Notes: generated by a model from the sequence alone, not told the origin. A stretch of 29,034 bases of DNA from Phytohabitans sp036906915 (GCF_036906915.1 NZ_JBAKHX010000089.1:1-29034); one strand, 5' to 3'. Positions 7,997 through 15,592 are shown, counted from the stretch's first letter. Translations and numbers: made by a program.

Positions 7997-9619
7997 CTAG
8001 AGGCGCTTGACCTGCAGCAGGTTGATGCCGGGGTACCCCTGTGGGCGGACGCCCGACAGCTTCTTGGGGTCCCACGCCGTCATCAGTTCGGTGTGCACCA
8101 CCGGGTAGAGCACCGCCTGCTCCGCGATGGTGTCGAGGTACTGGTGTACGAGCGCGAGCTTCTTCTGCTTGTCCGGCTCCTGTGCGGCCTGGTCCATCGC
8201 CGCGAACAGCGCGGTCGCCTGCGGGCTGGCGTCCCACTTCGTGTACTTCATCCACGAGCCACCGCGCGTGTAGTTGTACCGGAGGATGAGGTCGGCATCG
8301 AGCCCGAACTGGTTGGGGTTCGACGCGGCGGCGACCACCTGGTAGTCCTGCGACTGGTCCATCTTCGTGAACAGCGCGCTGGTGTCCTGCGGCTGGAGCG
8401 TCGTCTTGACGCCGATGGCTTCCCACGAGTTGGCGATGGTGGGTAGGCAGTCGGCGATCCAGCTGACGTTGACGGCCATCAGCGTGATGGACAGGTTGGT
8501 CACGCCGGCGGCGGCCAGCAGCGCCTTTGCCTTGTCGGGGTCGTGGCTGTAGACCGTCTTCGCCTCGGCGTACGAGGGATTCTGCTCGTTGAGGAAGCTG
8601 CTCGCCGGGGTGCCGTGGCCCTTGAGGGCGACGTCGATCATCGTGCGGGTGTCGATGGCGTACAGCAGCGCCTGGCGCACGCGGACGTCGTCGAACGGCT
8701 TGGTGCCGGTGTTGAACATCAGGAACATGTGGTTCATGCCCTTGCCGCCCTCGACCGTGAGGCCGGAGCCGCTCAGCTGCTCGATGTTCGAGTACGGCAC
8801 GTTGTCGGCGATCTGGGCCTCGGCGCTACCGCCGGAGATCTTCGCGACCCGCGCCGAAGCGTCCACAATGGTCAGCCAGTTCATCTTCTTGACGGTGGCC
8901 GGCCGGGGGCCGTTGTAGTCGGCGAACGCCTCGAAGGTGGTGTTCGACTTCGGCTGGTGCGAGACCTGCTTGTAGGGGCCGGAGCCGCACGTCTTGCCGC
9001 CCTTGGCGGCGTCCCACGCGCCCGGCTCGCTGAAGACGTGCTTCGGCATGATCTTCACGATCGACAGCCGCTGCACCGCGTCCGGGAACGGGAACTTGAA
9101 CACCAACTCGACGCTGCGGTCGTCGACCTTGCGCACCTCGCCGAGCCAGGCGCGGAAGAAGTTGCCGACCAGCACGTTGGCCTTCGGGTCGAGCACCCGC
9201 TGGTAGGTGAAGACGACGTCATCGGCGGTGACGGGCTTGCCGTCGTGCCACTTGGCGCCCTCGCGCAGCGTGAACTTCCAGGTGGTGGCGGCGGTGTCGG
9301 TGGGCAGGGCGGTGGCGAGCGCCGGATACGGCTCCCGGGTGATGGGGTCGGTCTCCAGCAGCCCTTCGTAGATGTGGTTGATGGCGGCCATCGCGAAGGC
9401 GGACGCCGTCTGGGTGGGATCCCAGCTCTGGTCGTTGCCGTAGCCGATCACGGCGGTGATCAGGTCCTTGTCGCCACCGGCGCCGACGCTGCTGGTGGAG
9501 GCGGGACCGCTGGAGCAAGCGGAAACGGTGGTCGCGACCGCGGCGGCGGCGCCCATCGTGGCGGTGTATCGCAGAAAGTCGCGGCGGTTGAGCACGTGCC
9601 GAGAGTCCGGGGCGCGCAC
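7997..9619 (-). CDS. Extracytoplasmic solute-binding lipoprotein (SBP family 5)
   Basis: A 540-residue family 5 (DppA/OppA class) binding protein, first gene of the importer operon. The N-terminus has a twin-arginine motif RRDFLR, a hydrophobic stretch and a lipobox VSAC, predicting Tat export and lipid anchoring. Family features follow: INHIYEGLLETDP, WKFTLREGAKWHDGKPVTADDVVFTYQR and FDDVRVRQALLYAIDTRTMID. The start is GTG with AGGAGG 8 nt upstream. Binding proteins of this class carry sialic acid in SatABCD-type importers, and the neighbouring lyase and sialidase make sialic acid or a sialoside the likely cargo; a peptide substrate is not excluded. Confidence 0.9.
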   Translation of the reverse strand: MRAPDSRHVLNRRDFLRYTATMGAAAAVATTVSACSSGPASTSSVGAGGDKDLITAVIGYGNDQSWDPTQTASAFAMAAINHIYEGLLETDPITREPYPALATALPTDTAATTWKFTLREGAKWHDGKPVTADDVVFTYQRVLDPKANVLVGNFFRAWLGEVRKVDDRSVELVFKFPFPDAVQRLSIVKIMPKHVFSEPGAWDAAKGGKTCGSGPYKQVSHQPKSNTTFEAFADYNGPRPATVKKMNWLTIVDASARVAKISGGSAEAQIADNVPYSNIEQLSGSGLTVEGGKGMNHMFLMFNTGTKPFDDVRVRQALLYAIDTRTMIDVALKGHGTPASSFLNEQNPSYAEAKTVYSHDPDKAKALLAAAGVTNLSITLMAVNVSWIADCLPTIANSWEAIGVKTTLQPQDTSALFTKMDQSQDYQVVAAASNPNQFGLDADLILRYNYTRGGSWMKYTKWDASPQATALFAAMDQAAQEPDKQKKLALVHQYLDTIAEQAVLYPVVHTELMTAWDPKKLSGVRPQGYPGINLLQVKRL

Positions 9620-9644
9620 GGGTACCTCCTAGGTGTGGGGAGCA

Positions 9645-9666
9645 GGACATTGGACGTCCCACGTCC
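9645..9666. promoter_or_regulatory. Overlapping operator palindromes between the SBP and GntR1 genes
   Basis: Two 15-bp inverted repeats overlap by 8 bp: GGACAT-TGG-ACGTCC (9645-9659) and GGACGT-CCC-ACGTCC (9652-9666). They are followed by a further TACGTCC half-site (9667-9673). The same pattern recurs upstream of GntR2 and across the sialidase start. It is the best candidate operator for one or both GntR proteins. Confidence 0.6.
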
Positions 9667-9675
9667 TACGTCCTG

Positions 9676-9681
9676 TACGGT
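9676..9681 (+). promoter_or_regulatory. -10 element of the GntR1 gene
   Basis: TACGGT fits TAnnnT and ends 7 nt before the ATG at 9689, suggesting a leaderless transcript. GGAGG lies only 2 nt from the ATG, too close for a usual Shine-Dalgarno contact. The operator palindromes lie just upstream. Confidence 0.4.
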
Positions 9682-9688
9682 GGAGGTT

Positions 9689-10435
9689 ATGGTCGAGCCT
9701 TCCCGAGGTCAAGAGCAGGTTTCCGGACTGTTACCTGGGACCCGGCGGCTCAGCCGGTCGATCGAGGTCCAGCAGGCCGTCAAGGACCTGATCCTGAGCC
9801 GCCGGCTCGCGGCCGGTGACCCGTTGCCCACCGAGTCGGAGCTGATGGCGCAGCTTGGCATCGGGCGCAACTCGGTGCGCGAAGCGCTCAAGGCGCTCCA
9901 GGCCGTGGGCATCGTCGAGATCCGGCACGGCTTCGGCATGTTCGTCGGGCGCATGTCGCTCACCGGCCTGGTCGACGAGCTGGCCTTCCACAGCCGGATC
10001 ACGATGCAGGACGAGCGCAACCACCTGGCGCACCTCATGGAGATCCGCGAGGTGCTGGAGAGCGGCCTGGTCCAGCGCCTCATCGACCACCACCGGGCGG
10101 CCGACGTGTCACAGGTGGCCGCCGTCATGGCGCGGATGCACGCCGAGGCCGCCGCCGGGCCGGTGTCGCCCGAGACCGACCGCCTCTTCCACGAGGTGCT
10201 GTACCGCCCACTCGGCAACCCGCTCGTCGGCCAGCTGCTGGGCGCGTTCTGGGACGTGTACCACCAGCTGCGCGACGACCTCGGCGCGCCCGACGAGACC
10301 CCGTACGACGTGGCACGCAGGCACGGCGACATCTACGATGCGGTCGTCGCCGGCGACAAGGCCGCGGCAATCGCCGCCATGCAGGCCCACTTCGAGGGCG
10401 TACGCTGCCGCCTCGCCCGCCTGGGCCGGACCTGA
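9689..10435 (+). CDS. GntR-family regulator, FadR/FCD subfamily (GntR1)
   Basis: A 248-residue repressor-type protein. The winged HTH occupies about residues 28-92 (VQQAVKDLILSRRLAAGDPLP, ELMAQLGIGRNSVREALKAL, VEIRHGFGMFVG). The FCD effector domain follows, with FHEVLYRPLGNPL and RRHGDIYDAVVAGD ... HFEGV, which hold the His residues that bind metal or ligand carboxylates in this family. It is divergent from the importer operon and is followed by a paralogue. Predicted to sense sialic acid or a breakdown product and control the importer, itself and the sialidase (inference). Confidence 0.9.
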   Translation: MVEPSRGQEQVSGLLPGTRRLSRSIEVQQAVKDLILSRRLAAGDPLPTESELMAQLGIGRNSVREALKALQAVGIVEIRHGFGMFVGRMSLTGLVDELAFHSRITMQDERNHLAHLMEIREVLESGLVQRLIDHHRAADVSQVAAVMARMHAEAAAGPVSPETDRLFHEVLYRPLGNPLVGQLLGAFWDVYHQLRDDLGAPDETPYDVARRHGDIYDAVVAGDKAAAIAAMQAHFEGVRCRLARLGRT

Positions 10436-10448
10436 ATACGAAGAGCAT

Positions 10449-10463
10449 GAACATAGGATGTCG
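10449..10463. promoter_or_regulatory. Operator-like palindrome and -10 of the GntR2 gene
   Basis: GAACAT-AGG-ATGTCG is a third copy of the 15-bp inverted repeat; its reverse strand reads CGACAT-CCT-ATGTTC and lines up with the sites at 9652 and 11189. It contains TAGGAT (10454-10459), a TAnnnT -10 ending 6 nt before the GTG at 10466, so a bound repressor would cover the promoter. Confidence 0.5.
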
Positions 10464-10465
10464 CC

Positions 10466-11146
10466 GTGACCAGACGGAACGGTGCGATCCTCCAGCAGCG
10501 GATCGTCGCCCTCATCCACGATCGCCAGCTCGCGCCCGGCGCCGCGCTGCCCACCGAGCCCATGCTCATGGACCTGCTCGGCGCCAGCCGCAACAGCGTC
10601 CGTGAGGCGATCCAGGCGCTGCAGGCGCTCGGCATCGTCGAGATCCGGCACGGCCACGGCACCTTCGTCGGGAGCGCCTCGCTCGACGTGCTGTCGCCGT
10701 CGCTGGCCTTCCGGGTGCGTTCGCAGACCCCGGCCGGGATCGGCGCCCTGCACGACCTCGTCGAGGTGCGGGAGCTGATCGAGGTGGGCCTCGTCGGGCA
10801 GGTCGCCGGCACCCTGAGCGAGGCCCGCCTGGCCGCGCTGGACGCGCTGGTCTCCAGGATGGACACCGACCTGGCGGCCGACCGCGCCTTCCACGCGCTG
10901 CTCTACGAGTCTTGCGGCAACGAGCTGGTGCTGCAGCTCATCGCCCTGTTCTGGAACGTCTATCACGAGCTTGAGGCGTCGCTCGACCCGCCGGAAGACC
11001 GGGTCACCGAGGTCGTGGCCAACCATCAGCGCATCGTCGACGCGCTGCGCGGCGGCGACGCGACGGCCGCCCGCGACGCGATGCGCGCGCACTTCACCGA
11101 CGTGAAGGCGAGAGTGGCCCGGGCGCACGCCTGGGCCGAGCGCTAG
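10466..11146 (+). CDS. GntR-family regulator, FadR/FCD subfamily (GntR2)
   Basis: A 226-residue paralogue of the preceding gene. The winged HTH is very similar to that of GntR1 (LLGASRNSVREAIQALQALGIVEIRHG and the GTFVG end), and the FCD domain has FHALLYESCGNELV and NHQRIVDALRGGD ... HFTDV. It begins at a GTG that looks leaderless. The near-identical recognition helices (GIGRNSVREALKAL in GntR1, GASRNSVREAIQAL here) suggest the two proteins share operators and could compete or form heterodimers, while their effector domains have diverged. Confidence 0.9.
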   Translation: MTRRNGAILQQRIVALIHDRQLAPGAALPTEPMLMDLLGASRNSVREAIQALQALGIVEIRHGHGTFVGSASLDVLSPSLAFRVRSQTPAGIGALHDLVEVRELIEVGLVGQVAGTLSEARLAALDALVSRMDTDLAADRAFHALLYESCGNELVLQLIALFWNVYHELEASLDPPEDRVTEVVANHQRIVDALRGGDATAARDAMRAHFTDVKARVARAHAWAER

Positions 11147-11149
11147 CTC

Positions 11150-11179
11150 TTGCCTCAGCACGATCAACCGGCGTACGGT
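11150..11179 (+). promoter_or_regulatory. Leaderless promoter of the sialidase gene
   Basis: TTGCCT (11150-11155), an 18-bp spacer and TACGGT (11174-11179), then 8 nt to the ATG at 11188. No Shine-Dalgarno sequence is present. The -10 lies in a near-perfect inverted repeat GGCGTAC-G-GTACGCC (11170-11184). Confidence 0.5.
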
Positions 11180-11187
11180 ACGCCAGC

Positions 11188-13074
11188 ATGACATCCCACG
11201 TCCTACGTCCGCTATGGGCGTCCATCGCGATCGCCGGCGCTGTCCTCGCCGCGATCGCCACCCCGGCACGCGCCGGGACCGCCGCCGCCGAGCCGTTCTT
11301 CGCCGAACAGGTGCTGTACCAACAACGGGACGCCGGCGGCTACGCCTGCTACCGCATCCCCGCGATCGTCCGGGCCGCCAACGGCATGGTCCTCGCCTTC
11401 GCCGAGGGCCGCGTCAAGGACTGCGGCGACGACGAGGACATCGACATCGTGCTGCGCCGCTCCACCGACGGCGGGCGCACCTGGGGGCCGGTCCAGGTCG
11501 TCTCCGAGGGCAACGGCACGACCCACGGCAACCCCGTGCCCATCGTCGACCGGCGCACCGGACGCGTCGTGCTGGTCAGCACCCACAACGGCGCGGCGCC
11601 GTGCCCCAACGGCTGCGACCGCGACCCCTACGTCCAGACCAGCGACGACAACGGCGAGACATGGACGGCGCCGCGCGAGCTGACCGAGGCGAAGCGTCCA
11701 GAGTGGAACCACTGGTACGCCACCGGGCCGATGCACGGCATCCAGCTCACCCGCGGCGCACACGCCGGCCGCCTCGTCGTCGGCGCCAGCTTCGAAAGCT
11801 ACGACGGTGCCGGCGGGCCACACGTGTACGGAACGCACCTGCTGTACAGCGACGACAGCGGTGAAACCTGGCACATCGGCGCGGAGACCGGCCGCGACGA
11901 CGGCCGGGTCATCGCGCAGGAGGTCACCGTCGCCGAGCTGGCAGACGGCCGGATCTACGCCCTGGCCCGCGAGCGCGGCACCGACCCGGGCAGCCGGGCG
12001 TACGCGACCAGCAGCGACGGCGGCGCCACGTTCGACGCGCCGTTCCGGACCATTCCCGCCCTGGCGATGCCGGACGTGCAGGCGTCCACGCTGCGGTACA
12101 GCGCGAAGAGCGAAGGCGCGGCACGCAACCGGATCCTGCTGTCGGCACCGGCACACCCGGCCGCCCGCGAGGTGATGAGCGTGCGCTCGTCCTACGACGA
12201 GGGTCGCACGTGGGACACGTGGCAGCGCGGCAAGGTAATCCACTGGGGACCGGCCGCGTACTCCGACATGGTCCGGCTCGACGGCGCCGAGGTCGGCCTG
12301 CTGTACGAGGCGGGCGTGGCCACCCCGTACGAGACGATCCGGTACGCCCGCTTCAACGAGGCGTACCTGTCCACGCCGAACGGGACGCCGCCGGGCATCC
12401 CGCCAGCGCCAGAGCCCGGACCCATGACGCCCGACGTCACGTTCAACCGCAATCCCGCGTACGTGCGCGGTGGCGCTCAGCTGACCGGCGGCCGATTCGG
12501 CAAGGGGCTGGCACTGGACCGGGTCGACGACCGGGTGGAGGTGCCGTTCGACGAGTCCATCGACCTGCGCGGCGACGACTTCACCCTCGCCACGTGGATC
12601 CGGTACGCCGAGACGACCGGCTCGCACGCGATCCTCTGGGCGTACCGGACGGGAAGCGGCACCACACCGCAGATCTGGATGCGCGCCGAGCCGGCGAGCA
12701 ACCGGATCCGGGCGCTGATGGTGGTGGACCGCTTCAACGTGTCTGTCGCCTCGCCCACGGCGTACAACGACGGCCAGTGGCACCACGTTGTGCTCCAGCG
12801 CGCGGGTGGCCGCCTGGTGCTGCGTGTCGACGGTGTCGAGGTCGCCGCCGCTACCGCACCCCCGGGGTCGGTGACCGCCGGCAAGGAGTTCGGTGTCCAC
12901 GGCATCCATATTGGACAGCGAGTGGACGGTGTGGACCGCTTCCGCGGCTCGATCGACGACGTGCGCGTGTACCGCCGGGCACTGTCGGAGCGCGAGCTGG
13001 AGCTGATCCGCACCAAGGCCGCACCGGTCGGCGGCCGCCTGGGCCTGTGGCTCCCCTTCGAATCCATCCGCTGA
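11188..13074 (+). CDS. Secreted exo-alpha-sialidase with C-terminal LamG-like domain
   Basis: A 628-residue glycoside hydrolase that should release terminal sialic acid from glycoconjugates outside the cell. A signal peptide (about 29 residues, ending TPARA) precedes a six-bladed propeller, residues about 35-395, with the RIP motif CYRIPAIV (about 54-61) and five Asp-boxes of the type SxDxGxTW (RSTDGGRTW, TSDDNGETW, YSDDSGETW, SSDGGATF, SYDEGRTW). YSDMVRLDGAEVGLLYE holds the family's Tyr-Glu nucleophile region. A Pro-rich linker leads to a concanavalin/LamG-like domain (about 415-610, FTLATWIRY ... WHHVVLQR ... GSIDDVRVYRRAL) that probably binds glycans. No alternative start codon exists between 11188 and the signal peptide core, so the operator copy overlaps codons 1-6. 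Confidence 0.93.
   Translation: MTSHVLRPLWASIAIAGAVLAAIATPARAGTAAAEPFFAEQVLYQQRDAGGYACYRIPAIVRAANGMVLAFAEGRVKDCGDDEDIDIVLRRSTDGGRTWGPVQVVSEGNGTTHGNPVPIVDRRTGRVVLVSTHNGAAPCPNGCDRDPYVQTSDDNGETWTAPRELTEAKRPEWNHWYATGPMHGIQLTRGAHAGRLVVGASFESYDGAGGPHVYGTHLLYSDDSGETWHIGAETGRDDGRVIAQEVTVAELADGRIYALARERGTDPGSRAYATSSDGGATFDAPFRTIPALAMPDVQASTLRYSAKSEGAARNRILLSAPAHPAAREVMSVRSSYDEGRTWDTWQRGKVIHWGPAAYSDMVRLDGAEVGLLYEAGVATPYETIRYARFNEAYLSTPNGTPPGIPPAPEPGPMTPDVTFNRNPAYVRGGAQLTGGRFGKGLALDRVDDRVEVPFDESIDLRGDDFTLATWIRYAETTGSHAILWAYRTGSGTTPQIWMRAEPASNRIRALMVVDRFNVSVASPTAYNDGQWHHVVLQRAGGRLVLRVDGVEVAAATAPPGSVTAGKEFGVHGIHIGQRVDGVDRFRGSIDDVRVYRRALSERELELIRTKAAPVGGRLGLWLPFESIR
11189..11203. promoter_or_regulatory. 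Operator copy over the sialidase start codon
   Basis: TGACAT-CCC-ACGTCC, followed by TACGTCC (11204-11210), matches the SBP/GntR1 operator region 9653-9673 at 20 of 21 positions. It begins at the second base of the ATG. With a leaderless transcript it would sit at about +2 to +16, a plausible repressor position. Confidence 0.55.
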
Positions 13075-13100
13075 CCTCCCGCTGACCCCCTCTTTTCGTC

Positions 13101-13125
13101 GACGCAGCCGCCATGCGGCTGCGTC
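13101..13125. terminator. Bidirectional hairpin between convergent genes
   Basis: GACGCAGCCGC and GCGGCTGCGTC form a perfect 11-bp stem around a 3-nt CAT loop. It lies between the sialidase stop and the stop of the HxlR-redoxin gene on the opposite strand. Only a short T-tract follows (GGCTTTAG). Confidence 0.7.
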
Positions 13126-13129
13126 GGCT

Positions 13130-14008
13130 TTAGACGTACTCCCGGACCAGGGTGAGCATGTCGTCCACGGAGCCGGCGGGGTCGCTGATCGGATACTGCA
13201 CCGCGCGGATGACGGCGTCGGGATCCGCCAGCAGGCTGAGGCGCTTGAGCCGGTCGGTGCCGCCGGCCCGAAACGTCGGCAGCAGCATTCCGGCCGCGAG
13301 TTTCATGTCCTGATCGGACAGCAGCGGGTAGGGCAGCTTCGCGTGCGAGACGAAGGCCGCCAACTGGTCGGGCCGCTGGGTGCTGACGCCGCGGATGGTG
13401 GCTCCGGACGCCTCGAAGTCGGCGTGCCGCGACGCGTACGTGAGCGACTCCAGGGTGCAGCCCTTGGCGCCCGGGATGTCCTCCCAGCCTGGCGGATAGG
13501 CCTGCGGGCCCGGAGCGAAGGCGCCGGGGAAGAAGTAGAGCACGGTCCACGCGCCACCTGGGGCGCTGGGCGGCACCCACTCGCCGTCGTGCCGTTCCAG
13601 TACGACATCTGGCAGCCTCCGGCCGATCAGCTCGTGCGTCCGGCGCGCCTCGGCGGAGCCGCCGTCGCCGGCGGCGGTCAGCGTGCCGTCGCCCAGTACG
13701 TGCCTGGTGCCCCAGTCCTGGAGGGCGATCAGCGCGGGTAGCAGGCCCTCGCCCTTCGCGGTCAGCAGGTAGTCGTACCGGGGTGGGTGACGGGAGTACG
13801 CCTCCTTGCGCAGTACGCCGTGCGCGACGAGGTTGGCCAGGCGCTCGGCGAGTGCGCGCCGGCTCACGCCGAGCTCCCGCTGCAGGCCGTCGAAGCGGGT
13901 GATGCCGCCTGCGACGTCGCGGATCACCAGGAACGTCCACCAGTCGCCGATGACCCCGAGCGCCTGAGCGATGCCGCAGTCGGCGTCGGAAAGATCACTG
14001 CGCTTCAC
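13130..14008 (-). CDS. HxlR-type winged-helix regulator fused to a peroxiredoxin-like domain
   Basis: A 292-residue two-domain protein. Residues about 8-105 are an HxlR-type winged helix (C11-GIAQALGVIGDWWTFLVIRDV, recognition region LGVSRRALAERLANLVAHGVLR, wing RYDYLLTAKG). Residues about 130-290 are an AhpC/TSA-like fold: WTVLYFFPGAFAPGP, then GAKGCTLES with the candidate peroxidatic cysteine C184, and a TFRAGGTDRLKRLSLLADPDAVIRAVQYP core. HxlR proteins often sense oxidants or electrophiles through an N-terminal cysteine like C11, so a redox-controlled repressor is likely (inference). The start is GTG with TATAGT ending 6 nt upstream; the frame is open 46 codons further but through the divergent promoter. 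Confidence 0.85.
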   Translation of the reverse strand: MKRSDLSDADCGIAQALGVIGDWWTFLVIRDVAGGITRFDGLQRELGVSRRALAERLANLVAHGVLRKEAYSRHPPRYDYLLTAKGEGLLPALIALQDWGTRHVLGDGTLTAAGDGGSAEARRTHELIGRRLPDVVLERHDGEWVPPSAPGGAWTVLYFFPGAFAPGPQAYPPGWEDIPGAKGCTLESLTYASRHADFEASGATIRGVSTQRPDQLAAFVSHAKLPYPLLSDQDMKLAAGMLLPTFRAGGTDRLKRLSLLADPDAVIRAVQYPISDPAGSVDDMLTLVREYV

Positions 14009-14014
14009 ACCCCA

Positions 14015-14040
14015 ACTATAGTAAGTTCCGTTTTGGAACT
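14015..14040. promoter_or_regulatory. Palindromic shared -10 and operator between HxlR-redoxin and MFS genes
   Basis: ACTATAGT (14015-14022) is a perfect palindrome that supplies TATAGT on both strands. On the minus strand it ends 6 nt before the GTG at 14008. Directly beside it AGTTCC-GTTTT-GGAACT (14024-14040) is a 17-bp inverted repeat with 6-bp arms. It is the obvious binding site for the HxlR-type regulator and would shut both promoters at once. Confidence 0.6.
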
Positions 14041-14060
14041 CGCCTGGGGAGGTGCGGGGG

Positions 14061-15317
14061 ATGGCAAGCGTCTTCTGGCGGTGGTGGACAGCGGGCACCA
14101 CCAGCGCGGTCGGTTCGGCGGTGAGTGCTGTGGCGCTGCCGCTCACGGCGCTGACCGTGCTCGACGCCTCGGCGTTCGAGATGGGGGTGATCGCTGCCGC
14201 CAGCTACGTCGCCTGGATCGTGATCGGCCTGCCTGCCGGGGTCATCGTGCAGCGGCTGCCCATGCGGCGCGTCCAGATCAGTGCCGACGTGGCCCGTGCG
14301 GTGGCCGTCAGCTCGATCCCGCTGGCCTGGTGGGCGGGGCGCCTGACGGTGGCGCAACTGGTGATCGTGGCCCTGATCATCAGCTTCGCGAACGTCGTCT
14401 TCGACGTCGCCAACTCGACCTTCCTGCCGGCGATCGTGAGCAAGGAGCAGTTGCAGTCTCGCAACAGCCTCACCTCCGGTACGCACGCCACCACCCAACT
14501 CGGTGGGCCCTCCGTCGGCGGTCTCGTCGTCCAGGTTCTCGGCGCGGTGCCCACCCTGCTCGTCGACGCGGTCAGCTACCTCGTCTCGGCGTTGCTGCTG
14601 CGGACCCTGCCCGAACGCCGCGCCGCCGCGCCCGACCGCTGGCCGCCGGTGCGCGCGATGGTCCGCGAAGGCTGGCGGTTCGTCGTGCGCCACCCGGTCA
14701 TGGGTCCGTGCATGTGGGCCGCGACCGCGGCCAATGCCGTCTGCGGGGCGCAGCACGCGCTGTACGCCCTCTACCTCGTGCGAGAGCTGCACGCCGAGCC
14801 CGGACTCGTCGGCCTGCTGCTCGCCGCCGATGGCGTGGGCACGCTGATCGGCGCGGCTCTCACCAACCGGATCACGGCCCGGTTGGGTACCGCCCGTGCC
14901 CTGATCGCCGCGGGCTTCGTCGCCGTGGCCGGCACAATCCTCGTACCCATCGGCGCCGGCTGGCAGGGCTTCGTCGCCTTCGCCGTGGGCAACGTGGTCT
15001 TCTCCATCGGCGTGGTGGTGCTCAGCGTGGTGACCCGCACCTACCGGCAGATCGCCAGCCCGCCCGAGCTGCTGCCCCGGGTGATGGCGACGGTCCGCTT
15101 CGTCTCCTGGGGCGCGATCCCGATCGGGGGCCTCGTCGCGGGAGCCGCCGCCGGCGTCCTCAGTGGACGGATCACCCTGCTGCTCTTCGTCGTAGCGGCC
15201 GCCTGCATGCCGCTGGTCCTGCTGGCCTCGCCGGTACGCCACCTGCGCGACCTGACCGACTACGAGGACGACGACTCCGGCCGGCCGGCGGGCGCGCGGG
15301 TGGCCATCCGAGCCTGA
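14061..15317 (+). CDS. MFS exporter (EntS/MFS_3-like)
   Basis: A 418-residue major facilitator with about 11-12 helices: start WWTAGTTSAVGSAVSAVALPLTAL, then LPAGVIVQRLPMRRVQISAD (motif A-like loop), the conserved ANSTFLPAIV and LQSRNSLTSGTHATTQLGGPSVGGLVVQ segment, and LLLAADGVGTLIGAAL. This is the subfamily of enterobactin and macrolide exporters. GGGGAGG 8 nt before the ATG at 14061 sets the start, rather than the GTG at 14052. It is divergent from the HxlR-redoxin gene, so it is probably an inducible efflux pump for a redox-active or toxic compound (inference). Confidence 0.88.
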   Translation: MASVFWRWWTAGTTSAVGSAVSAVALPLTALTVLDASAFEMGVIAAASYVAWIVIGLPAGVIVQRLPMRRVQISADVARAVAVSSIPLAWWAGRLTVAQLVIVALIISFANVVFDVANSTFLPAIVSKEQLQSRNSLTSGTHATTQLGGPSVGGLVVQVLGAVPTLLVDAVSYLVSALLLRTLPERRAAAPDRWPPVRAMVREGWRFVVRHPVMGPCMWAATAANAVCGAQHALYALYLVRELHAEPGLVGLLLAADGVGTLIGAALTNRITARLGTARALIAAGFVAVAGTILVPIGAGWQGFVAFAVGNVVFSIGVVVLSVVTRTYRQIASPPELLPRVMATVRFVSWGAIPIGGLVAGAAAGVLSGRITLLLFVVAAACMPLVLLASPVRHLRDLTDYEDDDSGRPAGARVAIRA

Positions 15318-15358
15318 AAACCTCTGCGCCGCTGGACGGGATCCCGTTAGATGAGCGC

Positions 15359-15592
15359 GTGCTCCCTGAATTCATCGTTTCTCCGAAGGTGACCGCCGGA
15401 GACAAGGTGGCTGTGGTCTCCCTGTCGTTCGCCGCGCCCGGCGCGTTTCCGGCCGTACACGAGGTCGCGATGCGGCGGCTGCGTGACGAGTTCGGTGTCG
15501 AGCCGGTGGAGTACCCGACCGCTACCGCCTGGCGGTCACGAGCCTGGCGGCGGAGATGTCGAGGCCGGCATAGACATACCGGTGCGGCATAG
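15359..15592 (+). pseudogene. N-terminal stub of an S66 LD-carboxypeptidase
   Basis: The frame from the GTG at 15359 reads FIVSPKVTAGDKVAVVSLSF, AAPGAFPAVHEVAMRRL and RDEFGVEPVEYPTAT, the start of an S66-family LD-carboxypeptidase (LdcA/MccF type). After about residue 55 the similarity stops and the frame closes at 15592 with Arg-rich nonsense. The nucleophilic serine region and the rest of the roughly 300-residue enzyme are missing. It fills most of the gap 15318-15692 and lies directly before the first sigma-factor module, so it is a scar of a deletion or insertion at that border. Confidence 0.7.

Noticed and set aside
8543..9688. Long open frame antisense to the binding-protein gene, continuous with GntR1
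   Set aside because: It is a GC-skew shadow. Its translation is Gly/Arg/Val-rich with no domain, and the real GntR1 starts at the ATG at 9689 after a clear promoter and operator.
13787..15358. Long plus-strand frame leading into the S66 stub
   Set aside because: It crosses the HxlR-redoxin gene antisense and the MFS gene out of frame; only the part from about 15359 has recognisable sequence.
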